From Marivita sp965656765 (lineage in GTDB: Bacteria > Pseudomonadota > Alphaproteobacteria > Rhodobacterales > Rhodobacteraceae): DNA of 64,000 bases. Within the stretch, counting starts at the first letter, position 1. Each line of letters begins with the position of its first letter. The stretch covers positions 27,230 to 91,229 of the forward strand of contig NZ_CBFHLV010000005.1 of NCBI RefSeq assembly GCF_965656765.1, in the 5' to 3' direction. Under the pieces are notes generated by a model, which saw only the letters and a list, made by a program, of their open reading frames with translations, made no database searches and was not told where the DNA came from. The position numbers were made by a program, and so were the translations under genes. Shown one piece after another: positions 34,877-43,074 of the stretch.

Positions 34877-35586
34877 CACCGAGAAAGGCGTTTTGGCGAG
34901 GTTACCTTGATTGTGCGCCCTTCACGCTGATTGTCGTGCCCTATTCAATGCTGTTTGGCGTCGTTGCGCGCGATGCCGGGCTGGACGTTCTGCAAACCAT
35001 GTCGATGTCGGTTCTGGTGATTGCAGGCGCGTCCCAGTTCACGGCGGTTGCTTTGCTCCAAGACCAAGCGCCGGTCTTTATCGCATTGCTGGCGTCGCTC
35101 GCGGTGAACTTGCGCATGGCAATGTACTCAGCCGCATTGGTTCCGCATATCGGCCATGCAAAGTTCAGCGTACGCGCTTTGATGGCTTATCTGATGGTTG
35201 ATCAGGCTTTTGCTGTCGCTGTCCGAACATATGAAGACCGGCCCGATATGACGCCACCAATCAAGGTCGCTTACTACTTTGGCTGCATGGCTCTGATCTG
35301 CCCGTTCTGGTACGGCTTCACTCTACTTGGCGCGCTGGTAGGGCAAGGTATTCCAGCGTCCTTTAGCCTCGATTTTGCTGTGCCTGTCTGTTTCATCGCC
35401 TTGACCGCGCCGCTCTTGCGCTCTGGCCCGCATATCTTTGCCGCTTTGGTGGCTGGCATGGCCGCGTTGGTGTTTGCGTGGGTCCCTTGGTCGCTGGGTC
35501 TGATCATCGCCGCACTGTTAGGTGTGTTCGCCGGTGGACAGGCGGAACTCTTCCTCGCGGCCCGCGCCAAAAGGTTGGAACCATGA
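34873..35586 (+). CDS. azlC: AzlC family branched-chain amino acid exporter, large subunit
   Basis: A 237-residue membrane protein of the AzlC/YgaZ family with about seven hydrophobic segments, starting FWRGYLDCAPFTLIVVPYSMLFGVVARDAG and containing AGASQFTAVALLQDQAP and LRMAMYSAALVPHIG. With the AzlD partner it forms an exporter for branched-chain amino acids or similar compounds. Start ATG 34873 overlaps the upstream secreted-protein stop, and its own stop overlaps azlD. Confidence 0.9.
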   Translation: MTPRKAFWRGYLDCAPFTLIVVPYSMLFGVVARDAGLDVLQTMSMSVLVIAGASQFTAVALLQDQAPVFIALLASLAVNLRMAMYSAALVPHIGHAKFSVRALMAYLMVDQAFAVAVRTYEDRPDMTPPIKVAYYFGCMALICPFWYGFTLLGALVGQGIPASFSLDFAVPVCFIALTAPLLRSGPHIFAALVAGMAALVFAWVPWSLGLIIAALLGVFAGGQAELFLAARAKRLEP

Positions 35587-35906
35587 TTGACACTGCGACG
35601 TTCTGGACGCTGACCATATTGCTTGGCATCGGGACGTTCCTGATCCGGTTTTCGTTTCTTGGCCTGCTCGGTGGTCGCACATTGCCTGACCGCGTCTTGC
35701 TTTACCTGCGCTACGTCGGAGTTGCCGTATTTCCTGCCCTCTTTATGCCGCTGGTGGTCTGGCCCGAGGCGACTGGTGGTGCGCCCGACCCAATCCGGCT
35801 GATCGCCGCACTGGCCGCGTTTCTGGCTGGTCTGCGCTTTGGCGTGATTTGGGCAATCGTTGCCGGGATGGGCACGCTTTACCTGATGCAGTTTCTCTTT
35901 TCGTAA
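35583..35906 (+). CDS. azlD: AzlD family transporter small subunit
   Basis: A 107-residue, three- to four-segment membrane protein of the AzlD/YgaH family (TFLIRFSFLGLLGGRTLPDRV, LRYVGVAVFPALFMPLV). It starts with an ATGA overlap with azlC and completes the exporter. The length is normal for the family. Confidence 0.88.
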   Translation: MIDTATFWTLTILLGIGTFLIRFSFLGLLGGRTLPDRVLLYLRYVGVAVFPALFMPLVVWPEATGGAPDPIRLIAALAAFLAGLRFGVIWAIVAGMGTLYLMQFLFS

Positions 35907-35949
35907 GTAAGCGCTTTGTTTGACCGAGACTTTGACCAAAGGACACAAG

Positions 35950-36648
35950 ATGATCGAAGAACCCACAAAACTACAAATTCGTAAATCCATCCGCCGCCCA
36001 AGTGCGGAACAGATTGCGGCATTTCGCGATATCCCCACAGGTTTTCTTTGCGATGCAATGGAGGGGCAAGGTGCCTTGTGCGGTACGATCCAACATATCG
36101 GTGGCGGGCGTGATCTTCCAACCCATGCTTACGGTCCAGCATTGGTTGCCGACAACGGTCCGGCCGAGATATTGGCGACGATGGGCGCGCTGCATATTGC
36201 GCAGGCTGGCGACATTGTGGTCGCAGCTGTGCATGGTCACAAGAACTGTTCGGCTGCCGGGGACAGGTTCTGTGGCATGATGAAGAACAAAGGTGTTGCG
36301 GCCTTTGTCACTGACGGTCAGATGCGAGATTACCCCGGCATCGTCGCTGCAGGTCTGCCGGCATGGTGCGCTGGGCTCAGCCCAAACTCACCGTATTCAA
36401 ACGGACCGGGAAAAGTGGGATTTGGGGCTGTTGTGGGTGGCCGGAATATCGAAACCGGGGATATGATTGTCGCCGATCGTGATGGAGTTGTCGTGGTTCC
36501 ATTTGCCCAGATTGACCTAGTCATTTCCCAGCTGGTAGCGATCAAGGAGCTGGAAGATACACTTGATGAAAAGGTGCAGGGCGGATTTTGCGACATGCCC
36601 GCTGTGCAGGCGATGCTCGATGAAGGAAGTGCCAAGTTGATCGATTGA
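35950..36648 (+). CDS. RraA-family protein (4-hydroxy-4-methyl-2-oxoglutarate aldolase-like)
   Basis: A 232-residue RraA/HMG-aldolase-fold protein. The core TGFLCDAMEGQGAL, VVAAVHGHKNCSAAGDRFCGMMKNKGVAAFVTDGQMRDYPGI and the late GDMIVADRDGVVVVP block are typical; the Arg-Asp pair in QMRDYPGI matches the catalytic region of the class II aldolases in this family. Members cleave branched oxo-hydroxy acids to pyruvate, or decarboxylate oxaloacetate; others are regulators of RNase E. In this sugar-acid context an aldolase is more likely. Start ATG 35950 has AAAGGA upstream. It is separate from azlD by 43 bases and may share its transcript. Confidence 0.82.
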   Translation: MIEEPTKLQIRKSIRRPSAEQIAAFRDIPTGFLCDAMEGQGALCGTIQHIGGGRDLPTHAYGPALVADNGPAEILATMGALHIAQAGDIVVAAVHGHKNCSAAGDRFCGMMKNKGVAAFVTDGQMRDYPGIVAAGLPAWCAGLSPNSPYSNGPGKVGFGAVVGGRNIETGDMIVADRDGVVVVPFAQIDLVISQLVAIKELEDTLDEKVQGGFCDMPAVQAMLDEGSAKLID

Positions 36649-36779
36649 CCGAGCAAGTTTGTATTCAAGAGCCAAGGCGACATCTTGCCGTGTCCATAGC
36701 CTGGATTGACAAAGTGTATTCAGGCTTGGTCAAGGCTGGAGTATGGACGATGTGTAAACCCTAAAAGGCCATTGTTCCT

Positions 36780-37298
36780 ATGACCCGTTTCAGGATGCGT
36801 TTTGTCGTTGTAAGCACCCTTTCCGTGATCACCGCTGTGTCTGGTTGTGCTGTCCCTCAAGCCTCTGATCAGCCAGACTGGAACGACATAGAGTGCATGG
36901 CGCGTGCGATGTATTTTGAATCTAACCGTTCCAGCCGTGACGGTATGGTCGCGGTTGGCAGTATCGTAATGAACCGCGTTGCCTCGGAAGATTTTCCGAA
37001 CACAGTTTGCGAGGTTGTGGGGCAGAAACGACAATTCGCGCCGGGTGTAATGACCCGTGAAATGTCCGGTGATGCAGAGGTCTTAGCGCGTGATACCGCG
37101 AGTGCAGTGCTTAAGGGCGAACGCCACCCGCGCACAGCCAAAGCACGGTTCTTTCATGCTCGCACTTACGTCGCAGATTTTAACAACATCCACTACGTTG
37201 TCTCGACAGGCGGAAATGCGTTCTACGAGAAACGGCATCCGTCGCTTGTCACACGGAGGACCCCGCCCGCGAATGTCGAAGGTCTGACTGGTTCGTAG
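36780..37298 (+). CDS. SleB-type cell-wall hydrolase, lipoprotein
   Basis: A 172-residue hydrolase_2 domain protein. The N-terminus has a lipoprotein signal with lipobox VSGC (Cys23), so the protein is probably anchored to a membrane facing the periplasm. The catalytic-type Glu is in ARAMYFESNRSS, followed by VGSIVMNRV and VVGQKRQFAPGV, all family blocks. It would cut peptidoglycan during wall remodelling or spore-type lysis in other groups. It does not appear connected with the sugar genes around it. Confidence 0.85.
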   Translation: MTRFRMRFVVVSTLSVITAVSGCAVPQASDQPDWNDIECMARAMYFESNRSSRDGMVAVGSIVMNRVASEDFPNTVCEVVGQKRQFAPGVMTREMSGDAEVLARDTASAVLKGERHPRTAKARFFHARTYVADFNNIHYVVSTGGNAFYEKRHPSLVTRRTPPANVEGLTGS

Positions 37299-37318
37299 AA
37301 CCCGCACCAAAGGCGTCT

Positions 37319-38212
37319 TTAGGACGAAAATGCGCTTTTTGCGCCAGCACTTTCCTGCGTTTTGAAGATCGATCCGGTGTCGGGCGCGGGGGGCAAGGGC
37401 ATCCTGACTGGGACATCAGCCATGCGAGGGGAAAGCTGTGGTTCGCCAGTGATCTGCCTGTCTTGCAAGTCGTCCCAATAGGCGCGTTGCCCCAACGAAT
37501 GGATATAGCTGGATGCGCCAAGGATTGGCCACGCATCAGACGCACTGCATTCGTAAAATAGGATCAGGCGATTGCGGTCGCTCATGTTTGGGGCAGACCC
37601 GTGCAGGACACGCACGTGATGCACTGTCATGTCTCCAGCCTTACCTGTCAGCGCCACTGCTTTATCCTTCTCGAACAACAGATCGTCCGGATCAATCGCG
37701 CCGGCAAAGTAGCCGTTTGCCTGATGGCTGAGCACAGGGCCTTTGTGGGTGCCTGGAATGACCATCAATGGCCCGTTCGCTTCGTCGACATCTTCGAGCA
37801 TGAGGCCAAAAGCCAGAAGGCTGTCATTGGTCGCAGGATAGAACGCCCAGTCTTGATGCCATTCTACAGCACGCCCGCCGCCCGGTGCCTTTGCATTGAG
37901 TTTCGACGTCAGTAGGTTTGTGTGAAGTCCCAGCAGGTCGGTCAGTACCTCGGTCAATTTCGAGTTGCGGATCAGTTCCCAGAAATAGGGATTGCGCTTG
38001 TGCGGCAGTTTTACCCGCGTCAGACGTGGGGTGTCCGCGGTATGGCCTTTGTCGAGGTCATACACTTCGTTGCTTTCGGTCACACTGCGCGACCCAGCAA
38101 TCAGCCCGTAGGTGATTTCGCGCAACCGCTGGAGCTGATCTGGGGTGACGGCATTCTTTACCAGAAGATAGCCGTTGTCGTTATAAAACGCCTTTTGTTC
38201 TTCGGTAAGCAT
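37319..38212 (-). CDS. Phytanoyl-CoA dioxygenase (PhyH) family oxygenase, second copy
   Basis: A 297-residue Fe(II)/2-oxoglutarate oxygenase. The triad is in VEWHQDWAFYP (His-x-Asp) and HHVRVLHGSAPN (distal His), with the 2-oxoglutarate Arg in DRNRLILFYE. It is more like ectoine-hydroxylase-type PhyH proteins than the copy at 25587-26528. It is the last gene of a three-gene minus-strand group with an LGRTP-type dehydrogenase and a gluconate 5-dehydrogenase-like SDR, an arrangement that partly repeats the plus-strand module. Substrate unknown. Confidence 0.84.
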   Translation of the reverse strand: MLTEEQKAFYNDNGYLLVKNAVTPDQLQRLREITYGLIAGSRSVTESNEVYDLDKGHTADTPRLTRVKLPHKRNPYFWELIRNSKLTEVLTDLLGLHTNLLTSKLNAKAPGGGRAVEWHQDWAFYPATNDSLLAFGLMLEDVDEANGPLMVIPGTHKGPVLSHQANGYFAGAIDPDDLLFEKDKAVALTGKAGDMTVHHVRVLHGSAPNMSDRNRLILFYECSASDAWPILGASSYIHSLGQRAYWDDLQDRQITGEPQLSPRMADVPVRMPLPPAPDTGSIFKTQESAGAKSAFSS

Positions 38213-38227
38213 CTGCCATCTCCTTCC

Positions 38228-39154
38228 TTACCCTGCATTACCCTTCTTGACGGCCGCAGGAAGGTCACAGCCGTTCAGTTCTGCGATGTGATTGGCAATG
38301 GTCGGGACAAAATCCTGCCCTTTGCCCGCTGCTTCGGCCTGATCGAAATAGTTGCGCACCGCTGCGCCCATCGGGTTCATGACACCGGCGGCCATTGCCA
38401 TGTTTGCAACGTACCGCACATCTTTGGCAGCATTGGCGATGGCAAACTTATGCGCGTTGGGATCACCGCCGACAGCCGCAGAAAAGAAGGTATCGAAGAA
38501 CCCGCAACCCATGCGTGACGGGCCCATCACGTCGCGCACCGATTGCGGCGTAAGCCCGGATTTTACCGCGATGCTAAGCGCCTCGGAATAGACCGACGCA
38601 TAGGACATCGACATGAAATTCATGATCAGCTTCATCTTGTGGCCGGACCCGACGGGGCCGATGTGATTGATTGATCCGGTCCAGCATTCGATCACTGGTT
38701 TGACTTTGGCGAACGCTTCTTCGGACGCGCCGACCATCGCGTCAAGCATGCCTTCCTCGGCCTCTTTGGGCGTTCGGCCTAACGGTGCATCCACCATGTG
38801 AACACCCTGTGCCGACATTTCTTCTGCCAGTGTCATTGTCGAGGTTGGATCGGCGGTTGTTGTGTCGACCACGATTAAGCCTGCACGTGCGCCGGCCAAG
38901 ATGCCATCCGGGCCACGCATGATGGCTTCGACTTGGGGAGAATTGGACAGGCATAGGTGGATGATGTCGCATCGCGCGGCCATCTCGCGTGCTGTCCCCA
39001 CCTCACTCGCGCCCATACCGACGAGACTGTCGACTGGTGTGCGGTTGCGATTGCCCTTGATGACAAGCGGATAGCCCCCCTGCAGGATGTTTTTGGCCAT
39101 CCCATGCCCCATTAGTCCAACGCCTATGAAACCAACTGTCGGTTTGTCGCTCAT
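38228..39154 (-). CDS. NAD(P)-dependent beta-hydroxyacid dehydrogenase with LGRTP motif, second copy
   Basis: A 308-residue enzyme of the 3-hydroxyisobutyrate dehydrogenase family with FIGVGLMGHGMAKN and the catalytic Lys in HKMKLIMNFM. The substrate loop DAPLGRTPKEAEEG repeats the unusual motif of the gene at 29153-30043, so the two are sister enzymes. Start ATG 39154 gives MSDKPTVGFIG; the ORF extends to 39196 without similarity. It is 15 bases from the PhyH gene and 13 from the SDR gene. Confidence 0.82.
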   Translation of the reverse strand: MSDKPTVGFIGVGLMGHGMAKNILQGGYPLVIKGNRNRTPVDSLVGMGASEVGTAREMAARCDIIHLCLSNSPQVEAIMRGPDGILAGARAGLIVVDTTTADPTSTMTLAEEMSAQGVHMVDAPLGRTPKEAEEGMLDAMVGASEEAFAKVKPVIECWTGSINHIGPVGSGHKMKLIMNFMSMSYASVYSEALSIAVKSGLTPQSVRDVMGPSRMGCGFFDTFFSAAVGGDPNAHKFAIANAAKDVRYVANMAMAAGVMNPMGAAVRNYFDQAEAAGKGQDFVPTIANHIAELNGCDLPAAVKKGNAG

Positions 39155-39167
39155 GTTCTCGTCTCCC

Positions 39168-39929
39168 TCAAAGGCTTGCGGTGATGCCACCATCAACGAA
39201 TAGAGTGTGTCCGTTTACAAAACTTGCCGCGTCCGATGACAGGAAGACGCAAGCGCCCACCAGTTCTTCGACCTTGCCCCAGCGGCCTGCAGGCGTGCGC
39301 TTTTCAAGCCACGCGCTGAATTCTGGGTCCGCAACAAGCGCCGCGTTCAACGGTGTGTCGAAATAGCCTGGTGCGATGGCGTTGCAGTTCAGCCCGTATT
39401 TGGCCCAGTCGGTCGCCATCCCCTTGGTCAGGTTGGCCACCGCACCCTTGGTCGTCGTGTAAGGCGCGATGCCGGGACGGGCCAATGCGGTCTGCACGCT
39501 TGCGATATTGATGATCTTGCCCGCTTTTCGTTTAATCATGTGTCGTGCCACGGCCTGACCGACATAAAAAACAGAACTGACGTTGGTGCGCATCAACTTT
39601 TCAAACGCCTCAACTGGGAAGTCTTCAAGCGGGGTGCGATGCTGCATCCCGGCATTGTTGATCAGAATGTCGATCGCCCTGTGTTTGGCCTCGTACGTGT
39701 CCACTGCCGTGCGAGTCTCTTCAGGGTCGGTGACGTCAAAGGTCAATGTGGCGACCTGCGCCCCTTCGGCGCGCAGCGTCTCGGCGGCCTCTTCAAGACG
39801 GTCAACGTTGCGCGCGTTCAGCACCAGATGTGCGCCTGCTTGCGCAAGGCCACGGGCGAGCGCGAAACCGATCCCCATGGATGACCCGGTGATCAATGCG
39901 GTGCGCCCGCTCAGATCGAACAGTTGCAT
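39168..39929 (-). CDS. SDR, gluconate 5-dehydrogenase-like (IdnO)
   Basis: A 253-residue SDR beginning MQLFDLSGRTALITGSSMGIG, with NNAGMQHR, NIASVQTA and YTTTKGAVANLTKGMA. The NNAGMQHRTPLEDFP block is characteristic of gluconate 5-dehydrogenase (IdnO), which interconverts 5-ketogluconate and gluconate. Its divergent neighbour is an L-idonate 5-dehydrogenase-like gene, which completes an idonate route in principle. Start ATG 39929 is behind GGGAGGAAT. The operator palindrome at 39997-40008 lies 68 bases upstream. Confidence 0.85.
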   Translation of the reverse strand: MQLFDLSGRTALITGSSMGIGFALARGLAQAGAHLVLNARNVDRLEEAAETLRAEGAQVATLTFDVTDPEETRTAVDTYEAKHRAIDILINNAGMQHRTPLEDFPVEAFEKLMRTNVSSVFYVGQAVARHMIKRKAGKIINIASVQTALARPGIAPYTTTKGAVANLTKGMATDWAKYGLNCNAIAPGYFDTPLNAALVADPEFSAWLEKRTPAGRWGKVEELVGACVFLSSDAASFVNGHTLFVDGGITASL

Positions 39930-39996
39930 AATTCCTCCCGTGTGCCGTCTGTTTTTCGCGGCATTGACATTGCAGGGCAAACCCGGCTTGATTAAA

Positions 39997-40008
39997 ATGG
40001 TATACCAT
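39997..40008. promoter_or_regulatory. GntR/FCD operator between idnO-like and idnD-like genes
   Basis: A perfect 12-base palindrome ATGGTATACCAT centred between two divergent operons, 67 bases from the idnO-like start and 48 bases from the idnD-like start, so one site could control both. Confidence 0.82.
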
Positions 40009-40056
40009 CTTGGGGGCAATGCAAGCGCTACCCCTGAGGAGGGGAGGAGGCTTGCC

Positions 40057-41088
40057 ATGAAAGCGCTATATGCCCATGCAGCGCATGATCTGCGTCTGGA
40101 ACCCTGCGAAGACGCCGAGCCCGAACCAGGGCAGGTCGCCATTCGCGTGAAGCGTGGTGGGATCTGCGGGTCTGATTTGCATTACTATAATCACGGTGGC
40201 TTCGGTTCAGTCCGCCTCCGCGAGCCAATGGTTCTCGGTCATGAGGTGGCCGGTGAGGTCAGCGCGCTGGGCGATGGCGTGACAGGCTTAGCTGTGGGTG
40301 ATCTGGTGGCGGTGTCGCCATCGCGGCCTTGCGGTGACTGCGATGAATGCTTGCGTGGGGTGCCGAACCAATGCCTGAACATGCGCTTTTATGGATCAGC
40401 CATGCCGTTCCCGCACATTCAGGGCGCGTTCCGCGAAACTCTGGTGGCCGATGCCACGCAATGCGTAAAGGCCAATGGTCTAAACGCGTCGCAAGCGGCG
40501 ATGGCAGAACCTTTGGCGGTATGTCTGCACGCCGTTCGCAACGCGGGAGAGATTCTAGGCCGCCGCGTTCTGGTGACGGGTTGTGGGCCGATCGGCGTGC
40601 TTACGATCCTTGCTGCAAGGCGTGCCGGTGCGGCCGAGATCATTGCAACCGATATCGCGGACACAGTGTTGGACTTTGCCAAGGCGGCTGGTGCCGATGT
40701 AGTGATGAATACGCGCCATTCGCCCGATGGCTTGGCACCTTATCAACAGGCCAAAGGCAGCATGGATATTCATTTTGAGTGTTCTGGTGCCGAACCCGCA
40801 TTGGCAGCAGGAATTGCGGCGCTGCGTCCGCGCGGGGTGCTCGTGCAACTTGGCCTGTCTGGTGATATGACCCTGCCGATGATGCAGGTGACCGCCAAAG
40901 AACTGACCCTGCGCGGCTCTTTCCGGTTTCATGAGGAATTCGCCATTGCGGTTGATCTCATGCGCAAGGGTCTCATCGACGTGACACCGCTGATCACTCA
41001 TAGCTATCCGCTGACTGAATTCGAGACTGCTTTTGTCATCGCCTCTGACCGCAGCAAGGCCATGAAAGTGCAGTTGGAGTTCACCTGA
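40057..41088 (+). CDS. Zinc-dependent alcohol dehydrogenase, L-idonate 5-dehydrogenase-like (IdnD)
   Basis: A 343-residue medium-chain dehydrogenase. The catalytic zinc ligands are in ICGSDLHYYNHGG and GHEVAGEV; the structural zinc lobe is CGDCDECLRGVPNQC. The Rossmann motif is VTGCGPIGVLTI, and the ending LREPMVLGHEV in the N-terminal part matches idonate dehydrogenases. It would oxidise L-idonate to 5-ketogluconate or an equivalent polyol acid. It heads a plus-strand operon with LysE, an FAD oxidase and xylX. Start ATG 40057 follows GGGGAGGAGG. Confidence 0.84.
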   Translation: MKALYAHAAHDLRLEPCEDAEPEPGQVAIRVKRGGICGSDLHYYNHGGFGSVRLREPMVLGHEVAGEVSALGDGVTGLAVGDLVAVSPSRPCGDCDECLRGVPNQCLNMRFYGSAMPFPHIQGAFRETLVADATQCVKANGLNASQAAMAEPLAVCLHAVRNAGEILGRRVLVTGCGPIGVLTILAARRAGAAEIIATDIADTVLDFAKAAGADVVMNTRHSPDGLAPYQQAKGSMDIHFECSGAEPALAAGIAALRPRGVLVQLGLSGDMTLPMMQVTAKELTLRGSFRFHEEFAIAVDLMRKGLIDVTPLITHSYPLTEFETAFVIASDRSKAMKVQLEFT

Positions 41089-41690
41089 TGCTCACATTCG
41101 CCGCTGCGGTACTCTTTCTCATCATCACGCCAGGACCGGGTGTGATGACAACGGCTGGGTTCGGCGCGGCCTACGGGTTTCGCCCGTCTCTTCGCTATGT
41201 GCTGGGGCTGTTCATTGGCACGAATCTTGTGATGCTCTCGGTGATGACCGGTCTCGCCGCGATCATCTTGTCGGTGCCATGGTTGCGTTCGGTTCTGATG
41301 ATCGGATCAGTGATCTATCTGCTGTATCTCGCGGCGCGGATTGCTTTTGCGGGTGCGCAGATTTCCTTCATGGAGGCCAAGACGGCGCCGGGCGTACTGG
41401 GTGGTGTCATGCTCCAGGCGATCAATCCCAAGGCCTATGCCGTCAACAGCTCGCTCATCCTTGGTTTCAACTATGCGCCCGACAATTTCCTGTTCGAGAT
41501 GATTACCAAGGCGCTTATCATGAACACGATCTGGATTCCTTTGCATCTGGCGTGGCTTTGGGCCGGGGTCTCCTTGCATAAACTCAATCTGCCGTCGCGT
41601 ACTCAAAGGGCGATCAACATCCTGATGGCCCTCTCCATGCTTGGAGTTGTTGCTCTTGCGCTTTGGTCGGCATCGCGGAGTACACCATGA
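41088..41690 (+). CDS. LysE/RhtB-family exporter
   Basis: A 200-residue membrane protein of the LysE/RhtB family with about six hydrophobic segments and the family start FLIITPGPGVMTTAGFGAAYG. It overlaps both neighbours (ATGA at 41088 and 41687), so it is made together with two catabolic enzymes. Known members export amino acids, but the setting suggests export of a sugar acid or amino-acid-like intermediate. This is inference. Confidence 0.84.
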   Translation: MLTFAAAVLFLIITPGPGVMTTAGFGAAYGFRPSLRYVLGLFIGTNLVMLSVMTGLAAIILSVPWLRSVLMIGSVIYLLYLAARIAFAGAQISFMEAKTAPGVLGGVMLQAINPKAYAVNSSLILGFNYAPDNFLFEMITKALIMNTIWIPLHLAWLWAGVSLHKLNLPSRTQRAINILMALSMLGVVALALWSASRSTP

Positions 41691-43063
41691 CGATTTCCAC
41701 AGCCATTGACCGGATTGCCAGTTTGCTGGGGGACCGTCTGGTGACGAGTGAGGCGGTGCGGGATCAGCATGGGCAGAACGAAACATATTATCCTGTAACC
41801 CCGCCCGATGCTGTGGCCTTTCCTGAAACCACTGAGGAAGTGTCGGCGATCCTCAAGATCTGCAATGCTGAAGGCTGTCCCGTTGTCCCCTATGGCGCTG
41901 CGTCTTCGCTAGAAGGGCAGCACCTATGTACGTCGGGAGGGATATGCCTCGACATGATGCGGATGAACGCGGTGCTTCGGGTGAACGCCGAGGATCTGAA
42001 CGTTGTCGTGCAACCCGGCATCACCCGGATTCGTCTGAACGAAGAACTGCGTACAACGGGTTTGTTCTTCCCAGTCGATCCCGGTGCGGATGCCAGCATC
42101 GGTGGTATGGCCGCAACCCGAGCAAGTGGCACCACTGCCGTGCGCTACGGGACGATGCGGGAAAACGTGTTGGCACTTGAGGCGGTGATGGCCGATGGCA
42201 CGATCATCCGATCAGGAAGCGAGGCGCGGAAGTCATCCACAGGGTATGACTTGACGCATCTTCTTGTGGGATCTGAAGGCACGCTGGGTATCATCACCGA
42301 GCTTACGCTGCGTTTGCAGGGCATCCCGGAGGCGATCAAATCGGCCACCTGCCGCTTTCCCTCCGTTGAAGATGCAGTGAACTGCGTGATCCTGACAATC
42401 CAATCCGGTCTGCCTATGGCTCGGATCGAATTGGTGGATGAAATGATGGTGCGTGGTTTCAACGTTTATTCCGGTGCCGGACTTCCAGAAGAGCCGCATC
42501 TGTTTCTTGAGTTCCATGGGACGCAAGCAGGCGTCGAAGAGCAATCCGCCACGTTTGAAGAGATTGCCGCCGACTTTGGTGCAAAGGGCTGGGATACCGC
42601 CGACACGACAGAGGCGCGCAACGCGCTTTGGGCGATGCGCCACAAATCGCACTATGCCAGCGCCGCGCTTGGCGTGTCAGGTCACATCTGGCCAACCGAT
42701 GTCTGCGTGCCGATCTCGCGACTGTCCGAGGCAGTTCTTCAAGCTCAACGCGATGCCGGGCGGCTTGGCCTGACCAGCACCATTGTCGGCCATGTTGGCG
42801 ATGGCAATTTCCATGCGGGGCTTAGCGTTGATCCGAATGACCCCGACGAAATGGCCCGCGCTGAGGAGTTTACTACTGCGCTGGCTGAAACCGCCTTGCG
42901 TCTTGGAGGAACCGTCAGTGGCGAACATGGCATCGGTTTGGGCAAGCAGAAATTTATGACCACAGAACACGGTCCCGCATTGGCGTATATGCGGTCCATC
43001 AAGGCTGGGTTTGATCCGAACAATATTCTTAATCCGGGCAAGATGCTGCCTGTTGGAAACTAA
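41687..43063 (+). CDS. FAD-linked D-2-hydroxyacid dehydrogenase (GlcD/D-lactate dehydrogenase family)
   Basis: A 458-residue flavoprotein with an N-terminal FAD-binding type 4 domain (residues about 45-215; VPYGAASSLEGQHL, VDPGADASIGGMAATRASGT) and a C-terminal FAD oxidase domain with HVGDGNFHAGLSVDP and SGEHGIGLGKQ. These motifs define D-lactate or glycolate oxidising proteins. It is a single-subunit form; there is no glcE or glcF partner nearby. It may oxidise the glycolate expected from the OiaX route, or D-lactate. Start ATG 41687 overlaps the LysE stop. Confidence 0.84.
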   Translation: MTISTAIDRIASLLGDRLVTSEAVRDQHGQNETYYPVTPPDAVAFPETTEEVSAILKICNAEGCPVVPYGAASSLEGQHLCTSGGICLDMMRMNAVLRVNAEDLNVVVQPGITRIRLNEELRTTGLFFPVDPGADASIGGMAATRASGTTAVRYGTMRENVLALEAVMADGTIIRSGSEARKSSTGYDLTHLLVGSEGTLGIITELTLRLQGIPEAIKSATCRFPSVEDAVNCVILTIQSGLPMARIELVDEMMVRGFNVYSGAGLPEEPHLFLEFHGTQAGVEEQSATFEEIAADFGAKGWDTADTTEARNALWAMRHKSHYASAALGVSGHIWPTDVCVPISRLSEAVLQAQRDAGRLGLTSTIVGHVGDGNFHAGLSVDPNDPDEMARAEEFTTALAETALRLGGTVSGEHGIGLGKQKFMTTEHGPALAYMRSIKAGFDPNNILNPGKMLPVGN

Positions 43064-43074
43064 GGAGGCGCAAC

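Noticed and set aside
36700..36740. Possible minus-35 box (TTGACA) before the cell-wall hydrolase
   Set aside because: No acceptable minus-10 sequence was found 16-18 bases downstream, so I do not call a promoter.
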